From positions 1 through 12,413 of the forward strand of contig JAGOBZ010000048.1 of the NCBI GenBank assembly GCA_017999015.1: a stretch of 12,413 bases of DNA, given 5' to 3'. Origin of the DNA: Kiritimatiellia bacterium (lineage in GTDB: Bacteria > Verrucomicrobiota > Kiritimatiellia > RFP12 > UBA1067). Position 1 is the first letter of the stretch, and every line of letters begins with the position of its first letter. The position numbers and the translations under genes are program-made. The notes under the pieces were generated by a model. The model saw nothing but the letters and a program-made list of their open reading frames with translations, searched no databases and had not been told where the DNA came from. This document shows positions 6,393 through 12,413 of the stretch, piece by piece.

Positions 6393-8105
6393 TCAGAGCA
6401 GCCAGCACGTCTCGGCCGGACGCTTCCGCGCAGCGAAACGGCACCGTTCGGCCCCCTCGGCATCGGTCAGCACGGCCTCGCCGTCCGCCAGCGTCAGGCA
6501 CAGCGGCCCGGCGCCGCGGCTGCGCGCCACGTTCGCGACCAGCAGCGCCTTTTCGAAGCCATCGCCGCGTCCGAAGTTCCACACTTCATCCGGCTGGGCC
6601 AGACGCGTGTCTTCGTCGTAGATCGACGTGTCCGGCAGCGCCGCGACACGTGCGGCCACCTCTTCGTCGGACAGCCCGGCCAAGGCCGCCGCGCTCACCG
6701 GGTTGCGCGCCATGGCCGCTTTGATGAAAGGGGCCGCCGGCGTACGCGCCAGATCGCGCCACGCATAAAACGCCATGTCGGCCGTCACATTGCGCGCGCG
6801 CAACGATGCCACATGGGCGATCACCTCGTCACGCGTCATGTCGGCCGACAACGCCAGCGGCGCCTCCTCCGGCGTAAACCGCACGTCGGTGGACGGCAGA
6901 CGCGGCTCGGTGTGGCAAAAGCGCACCAACTGATCCACCATTTCAGCCCCGCTCATGCAGGCGTCGCCGATCCGCTCGCGCAGCGCCTTGAGATCGGCCG
7001 GGTCGCACAGGTCGATCGACCGCTCCCGCACAAACGCCTCGATGTCGTTCAACACGATCTTGCACGGACAGCACGACGCCGCGAAGGTCTCCTGCGGGAT
7101 CATCGCCAGCAGCTTCTCGCGCGTGCCGTCCGTCACCTTGTAGGCGCTCTCCTGCTCGAAGCTGAAGGCCTGGTCCAGCGTGACGTACCGGTCCGCGCCA
7201 CGGATCGGCCAGCGCAGCACGAAGCACTGCCGGCAGCGCGGGTTCTGCCGCAGGAAGTTGCCCAGGATTTCCGGCGTCAAGTGCGTGGTCAGATAGGCGC
7301 GCAGGCGGTCGGCAAAGCCGCCGTACGCGGCGGGATCGATCGAGGCCTCCGGATAGAGCGTGTGGATCCAGCCGCTCAGGTGGGAGACGATCGTGACCCG
7401 CTCGTTCTCCAACGCGCGGCGCGCCTGGCCGGAGATCTGCGTGCCGTTGAACCACATCGCCTTGGTCACCAGCCGGCGGTTGTTGATCAGCACGCCCTCG
7501 TCCACATCCACAAAGTTCTGAGAGTGCAGCGGCGTGGCCATCAGGAACACTTGCTCGAGCGGGATGCCGGCCACCACGTAGAGCGCCGCCGCATAGAGCG
7601 CCGCCAGCGACACGCATTCGCCCGCGCCGGTCGTGTAGCCCGCCTTGTGCCGGAAAGCGTCCATCGCCTCCACCGTCTCGGTCTTCCAGTACGGGATCAC
7701 ATCGGCTCCGTATTTGTCCAAGCCGAAATGCGTGCGGATGTCGATGTCGAAGTAGTAGGAGTCCCCCTGGTAGCCGAACAGCGCGTTGGACTGCGCGATC
7801 ACCTCGGGCGAAAGAAACGGCGAGAACCGCGCCAGTTCGCGCGCCTGGCTGGTCAACCCCCACGTCTCCAAGTCAAGGTTGAAGACGTAGTGGTCCATGA
7901 TGTACTGCTTGAGGCGCTGCAGCCGGCGGTAGGGCTTCATCTTGCGCACCCCTTTGAACCAGGGGTCGTCGCGCCACCGCCAGAGCCGCGGCGACATGAT
8001 GTTCGCCAGCACCAGGCTGTACATCAGCTCAGGAAATACAAAGATCTCCATGTCCGACAGCGTGACCGCTGACGAACGCCGTTCCAATTCGCGTTCATGG
8101 GTCAT
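6393..8105 (-). CDS. Transglutaminase-like protein with an internal cysteine cluster, function unknown
   Basis: 570 aa, probably cytoplasmic: no signal peptide and no clear membrane helix. Residues about 155-205 resemble the core of the transglutaminase/cysteine-protease fold: AGECVSLAALYAAALYVVAGIP places a candidate nucleophile Cys164 at the head of a helix, and PLHSQNFVDVDEG supplies His194 with Asp200 or Asp202. The spacing of the third residue is not canonical, so activity is uncertain. The N-terminal 150 residues contain a conserved-looking basic segment (RWRDDPWFKGVRKMKPYRR). A cysteine-rich middle follows: Cys291 and Cys294 (CxxC), Cys345, 346 and 348 (SCCPC), then Cys367, 383 and 397, a possible metal site. 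I do not recognise the family of the rest. The ATG lies 7 nt after the pgk stop, so the two are probably cotranscribed; no strong ribosome binding site is seen and Met19 is an alternative start. Confidence 0.75.
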   Translation of the reverse strand: MTHERELERRSSAVTLSDMEIFVFPELMYSLVLANIMSPRLWRWRDDPWFKGVRKMKPYRRLQRLKQYIMDHYVFNLDLETWGLTSQARELARFSPFLSPEVIAQSNALFGYQGDSYYFDIDIRTHFGLDKYGADVIPYWKTETVEAMDAFRHKAGYTTGAGECVSLAALYAAALYVVAGIPLEQVFLMATPLHSQNFVDVDEGVLINNRRLVTKAMWFNGTQISGQARRALENERVTIVSHLSGWIHTLYPEASIDPAAYGGFADRLRAYLTTHLTPEILGNFLRQNPRCRQCFVLRWPIRGADRYVTLDQAFSFEQESAYKVTDGTREKLLAMIPQETFAASCCPCKIVLNDIEAFVRERSIDLCDPADLKALRERIGDACMSGAEMVDQLVRFCHTEPRLPSTDVRFTPEEAPLALSADMTRDEVIAHVASLRARNVTADMAFYAWRDLARTPAAPFIKAAMARNPVSAAALAGLSDEEVAARVAALPDTSIYDEDTRLAQPDEVWNFGRGDGFEKALLVANVARSRGAGPLCLTLADGEAVLTDAEGAERCRFAARKRPAETCWLL

Positions 8106-8112
8106 GACCGTC

Positions 8113-9357
<1,245 letters not shown>

Positions 9358-9566
9358 GTCACACCTATCCTTTCCGGGGTTGAAAAATGGCCTTTACAAT
9401 AACACATCCGCTTGTGGAAAGTACACGGGACTTTTGAGGCAATGGGTCGGTGAGAAAAGAATCCCACAACCGCGACAGCCCGTTACCGCGAAAAGCATCC
9501 TTCCCTTGTGGCGTCGGGCCTGTTAAACTGGGGGTCATTAAATGCTGATTTGATACGAACTTCACC

Positions 9567-11447
9567 GTGAATCTTAACCTCATAGAACAGCAAGGCTTCA
9601 CTCTCATCCAGACCGTTGACGAGACCAGCCAGACCGTGGCATGGAAGGCCGTGCAGCGGACCTTGGAGCGGACGGTCATCCTGCGGATACTCAAACCTGA
9701 GGCCGCCTCTGATCCTGCTGCCGTTTCGCACTTTTTGACCATCGCCCGTATCGTTTCACGCATCAAAAGCGAGTCGATCGCGTCGATTTTCGACATCGTC
9801 AGCGCCGAGGGCCTGCACTATGTCGTCATGGAGCATGTCGAGGGCCCGACGCTGGAAGAGCTGGTCAGCGCCAACGGTCCGCTGCCGGTGGAGCGCGTAC
9901 TGCGCATCGCGGCATCGCTCATCGCCAGTCTGGAGCAGTTGTGGGAGTCTGCACATGTCGTGCACCGCAACCTGAAAAGCTCAACGATCCGGCTCGCGGT
10001 GCGTGGCGTGGCCAAAATCACCGATTTCAGCCTGGCCATACAAGCCGGTCCCGGTGTCAACGCCACCGCCATGGACGGGGGCAACATCGTCGGCACGCCG
10101 TGCTACCTCTCGCCTGAGCAAGCGCAGGGCGCTCACACGCTCACCACGCAGTCAGACATGTATGCGCTGGGGGTCGTGCTCTATCATCTGTCCACCGGCA
10201 CGGTCCCGTTCGAAAATCAGGATGTGGTCTCCATCCTCGCCGCGCACGTCAAGCAACAGATCCCGCCCCCGCATCACCTGAACCCGGCCCTGCCCGTCTC
10301 CTTCTCGTGGTTGCTTCACCGCCTGATGATGAAGAACCCGAACAACCGCTATCCCGATTGGCAGGTTGTTTTACAGGACATCCGCTTCCTGCTCACCGGC
10401 AACCAGCCGAGTTGCGTCTGCCCAGGAGAGGAGTATCTCAGCACGATTGAGGCTTTCGACGACAAGGCCATCCCCGTATTGGCCGCTCGGGAGGGTGATC
10501 CGCAGATCCGGCTCAAACCCACCCGCCGCACCAGCGGCCGTCTGGCCGCCTACCAGTCCAAAAATATCCAGGACGAACACACCAGCGAGATCCGGCGCGA
10601 GACACTGATCAAAGAGTTCACGTGCTGGCTGGCGCTCCTGCTCTGGCTGGCCGCCATCTTCTGGTTCCGTGCAGTCCGGCAGGCGGTCCCGGAGCCCGAC
10701 GCTGACGAAAGTCCCTTGCCGCACTTGGCGTCGGCACTCGCCAACCTCCCCCAGACTGTTGCCGCTCAGGCAGGCCAAGCCGACGGCTCCACACCGACAA
10801 ACCAACCCGGCGAGACAAACATTTCTTCCGAAAAGCCGGCCGCGCCGGCGGCACCCCCCCCTCCGCCCCCCCAGAAAGCTTCCGAGACTGTAAGCGTCGA
10901 CGCACCGGTGCCCGATGCCCCTGAACCCACACAGGAAGCCGTCTTGCCTTCCGGCATTCCTGACGCGCTGGCCGCCCGCCTGGCCGACGCCTTAGCCACC
11001 GGCTCGCCTTCCGCCGCCCTGCGCGCACTGCAAGCCGACCCCACACGCTTCTTGGAAAAGCCCCGTCTGGCCGAGTTTCTCGGCAGCGTACCGGAGGCTG
11101 ACGATATGGTTGCCGACTACCTGCGCTCTCAGATCGGCAAACCGCTGATTTTCGAGCGTAACGGCAAACAGCGCACCGTGATTCCGCGCAGCGTCGGGAA
11201 CGGAATCATCAGCGTCGAGACCAACGGGCGCGGCATCGATATCGCGATCAGCGATCTCACAGCCGACGAGAAACTTCGTTGGATAGAGCGTCCCAGGAGC
11301 GCAACGCATAACGCGGCCTATTGCCTGGCGCTCATGCGCTCATCGCGGCGCGAGGAGATCCCCACGCACGCCGCCTCCTGCCCGCCTTTTGTCGCGCCGC
11401 TGCTTACCGAAGCGGCGAAGCGCGCGGCGGCTACTGCGCAGCCGTAG
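9567..11447 (+). CDS. PknB-like transmembrane pseudokinase with periplasmic C-terminal domain
   Basis: 626 aa. Residues about 8-277 have the fold markers of PknB-type Ser/Thr kinases: VVMEHVEGPTLEELV, GTPCYLSPEQ (176-185), SDMYALGVVLY (196-206) and the NNRYPD Arg261. Catalytic positions are altered: no glycines in the nucleotide loop (15-27), VAIK Lys replaced by Arg40, alpha-C Glu by Ile59, HRD Asp by Asn135 (HRNLK), the loop Asn by Thr140, and DFG Gly by Ser155. Asp153 and Lys137 remain. Phosphotransfer is unlikely; a scaffold or sensor role is inferred. One membrane helix (about 351-368), a Pro-rich linker (424-436) and a C-terminal domain (about 460-626) follow. Its segment 537-573 faintly recalls SHD1-like beta domains. 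The start is a GTG without a Shine-Dalgarno; TGaTACGAA stands 7 nt before it. The 3' end overlaps the convergent isomerase gene by 17 bp. Confidence 0.85.
   Translation: MNLNLIEQQGFTLIQTVDETSQTVAWKAVQRTLERTVILRILKPEAASDPAAVSHFLTIARIVSRIKSESIASIFDIVSAEGLHYVVMEHVEGPTLEELVSANGPLPVERVLRIAASLIASLEQLWESAHVVHRNLKSSTIRLAVRGVAKITDFSLAIQAGPGVNATAMDGGNIVGTPCYLSPEQAQGAHTLTTQSDMYALGVVLYHLSTGTVPFENQDVVSILAAHVKQQIPPPHHLNPALPVSFSWLLHRLMMKNPNNRYPDWQVVLQDIRFLLTGNQPSCVCPGEEYLSTIEAFDDKAIPVLAAREGDPQIRLKPTRRTSGRLAAYQSKNIQDEHTSEIRRETLIKEFTCWLALLLWLAAIFWFRAVRQAVPEPDADESPLPHLASALANLPQTVAAQAGQADGSTPTNQPGETNISSEKPAAPAAPPPPPPQKASETVSVDAPVPDAPEPTQEAVLPSGIPDALAARLADALATGSPSAALRALQADPTRFLEKPRLAEFLGSVPEADDMVADYLRSQIGKPLIFERNGKQRTVIPRSVGNGIISVETNGRGIDIAISDLTADEKLRWIERPRSATHNAAYCLALMRSSRREEIPTHAASCPPFVAPLLTEAAKRAAATAQP
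10854..10872 (+). repeat. Paired poly-C tracts (C8 and C7) in the pseudokinase linker
   Basis: Eight C residues (10854-10861) and seven C residues (10866-10872), separated by TCCG, encode the proline-rich linker. Homopolymers of this length are prone to slippage. The frame is open on both sides in this assembly. Confidence 0.85.
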
Positions 11448-12285
11448 GCTCTGACGGCAACCAGCCTTCGATCGCCGCCGCCGCCTTCAGGAGATCCAGG
11501 CGCGCGTTCAGCGCGTCCTGGCATGCCTGCTCGAACAACGACGACTTGAGATTCGCCTCGACGGCCTCGTACGGCATCTGTTGCGGTTCCAGCTTGACCA
11601 GCAGTTTGAAGAGGTGCAGCGTCTGCGTGTCGAGCTCGATGACATCGCTGAGCGCGCCCGGCGCCAGCGCGAACAGGGCCTCCTCCGCCGCTTTCGGCAG
11701 GTCGCCGCGCGTCACGGTCGCGAACATGCCGGAGTCGCGCTCCACCGTGTCGGAGTAAGCCTGTACCGCTTCAATCCACGAGATCCTGCCCTGTTCGATC
11801 TCGGACTTGATGCGCAGCAGATCGAGAAACGCCTCCGCGCGCGTGGCCGGATCCACCCAGCGGCAGATGTGCGAGAGCCGCAGCCCCTCGGCCGCCACAA
11901 ACATTCCGGGATTCGCCGCGTAAAACGCGCGAGCCTCCTCATCGGCCGGCGGCTTCACGGCCTTGCGGATCTCCCGCACCAGCCTGCGCTGCTGCAGATT
12001 GACGCGCGCCTGTTCCGACCGCTGCTCCTCGGGAAAAGCCGAGTAATCGGCCGACTCCAACTCTTTGCGCACCCGCTCCTCGTTCGGCACGGGCTGGGTC
12101 TTGATCGCTTCATGCCGCAGCAGCAGCCCCTCAATCAGATTCTCCACCGCCCACTCGCGCACCTGCTCGTCGCTCGGTTCACCGCCCTGCTGCCGCACGT
12201 ATTCGACGTACTCGGGACGCAGCGCCTCGATCTCGGCCTGAATCTCCTGCTCCGTGATTTCAACCCCGTCAACCTTCACCGCCAT
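11431..12285 (-). CDS. Parvulin-type peptidyl-prolyl isomerase without signal peptide
   Basis: 284 aa. An N-terminal helical region (about 8-110, SurA/PrsA-like, with a helix near 40-60) precedes a PpiC/parvulin domain at about 136-230. The family pattern is clear: RLSHICRWVDP with His139, a long helix, QAYSDTVERDSGMFATVTRGDLP, EEALFALAPGALSDVIEL, then LHLFKLL with His224. Parvulins accelerate cis-trans isomerisation of prolyl bonds and usually help fold exported proteins. This one begins MAVKVDGVEIT, and an in-frame TGA 15 nt upstream rules out a longer N-terminus, so a cytoplasmic chaperone role is likely. The layout (N-terminal helices plus parvulin, about 280 aa, no signal) recalls NifM, but no nif gene is nearby and that identity is not claimed. 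The start has a weak GGGGA site 9 nt upstream. Confidence 0.85.
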   Translation of the reverse strand: MAVKVDGVEITEQEIQAEIEALRPEYVEYVRQQGGEPSDEQVREWAVENLIEGLLLRHEAIKTQPVPNEERVRKELESADYSAFPEEQRSEQARVNLQQRRLVREIRKAVKPPADEEARAFYAANPGMFVAAEGLRLSHICRWVDPATRAEAFLDLLRIKSEIEQGRISWIEAVQAYSDTVERDSGMFATVTRGDLPKAAEEALFALAPGALSDVIELDTQTLHLFKLLVKLEPQQMPYEAVEANLKSSLFEQACQDALNARLDLLKAAAAIEGWLPSEPTAAQ

Positions 12286-12413
12286 ATCGCCATCCCCATT
12301 TCAGCCGAACCGCGCACGCCGTCATTGTCGTGCCAGACGCTCAGACAAGTTCTGCAAGTTTCTCACACCCGCCGCTCTCGCGTCAACGCGGGATTCGTCC
12401 GCTTTCGGGGATT

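Noticed and set aside
6381..8072. 563-codon open frame on the plus strand opposite the transglutaminase-like gene
   Set aside because: The product is Arg/His/Gln-rich low-complexity sequence without motifs or ribosome binding site. The minus-strand frame has the conserved-looking core and tight pgk linkage.
9501..9529. TTCCCT-17-TAAACT as a pseudokinase promoter
   Set aside because: The -35 match is poor and a competing TGaTACGAA nearer the start is equally plausible; neither is strong enough to call.
9567..11447. Annotating this gene as an active Ser/Thr protein kinase
   Set aside because: The residues needed for ATP anchoring and catalysis are replaced at several independent positions.
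11431..12285. Calling the parvulin NifM
   Set aside because: Only the layout and lack of signal peptide agree; no nif genes are present and I cannot run a phylogeny.
12304..12413. Promoter for the isomerase gene (minus-strand TTGACG near the window end)
   Set aside because: The -35-like hexamer is good but no acceptable -10 lies 16-18 bp downstream.

Overview
The window is GC-rich and densely packed. It looks like a chromosomal segment from a Gram-negative bacterium with an LPS-type outer membrane: it carries lpxA, an LptF/LptG-family LPS-export permease and an OmpA-like outer-membrane protein. The mix of genes with a strong Shine-Dalgarno (SD) sequence and genes with none, a PknB-like receptor protein and an enzyme fused to an extracytoplasmic domain would suit a PVC-type bacterium (for example Kiritimatiellota or Lentisphaerota). 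That placement is inference and no marker here settles it. No tRNA, rRNA, CRISPR array or transposase is visible.

Layout. On the plus strand, 92-262 is a small 2[4Fe-4S] ferredoxin closed by a very clean intrinsic terminator. Then come a metallophosphatase fused to a membrane anchor and an extracytoplasmic beta domain (323-1849) and, overlapping it by ATGA, a PolB-type 3'-5' exonuclease (1846-2712). Converging on these from the minus strand is an envelope block: OmpA-like protein (6078-4717), a terminator, LptF/LptG-family permease (4630-3539) and LpxA (3504-2725). A 314-bp intergenic region with a perfect 13-bp palindrome separates it from a second minus-strand unit, pgk (9357-8113) followed 7 nt later by a transglutaminase-like protein with a cysteine cluster (8105-6393). 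A plus-strand PknB-like protein (9567-11447) diverges from pgk and meets, tail to tail with a 17-bp overlap, a minus-strand parvulin-type isomerase without signal peptide (12285-11431).

How the genes fit together. Apart from pgk (glycolysis), ferredoxin (electron transfer) and the exonuclease, the named functions centre on the envelope: lipid A synthesis, LPS transport and outer-membrane/peptidoglycan tethering. Two proteins share one unusual plan: an N-terminal cytoplasmic signalling-type domain, a single membrane helix after a basic segment, a Pro/Ala-rich linker and a C-terminal extracytoplasmic domain.

The most interesting item is the PknB-like protein. It has lost the catalytic residues of Ser/Thr kinases (VAIK Lys to Arg, alpha-C Glu to Ile, HRD Asp to Asn, DFG Gly to Ser, no glycine-rich loop) but keeps the structural ones, so it is best read as a transmembrane pseudokinase. 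Other leads are start codons lying 18-19 nt behind terminator hairpins with no SD, one of them with an extended -10 positioned to make a leaderless mRNA, and a transglutaminase-like family with a candidate metal-binding cysteine cluster.
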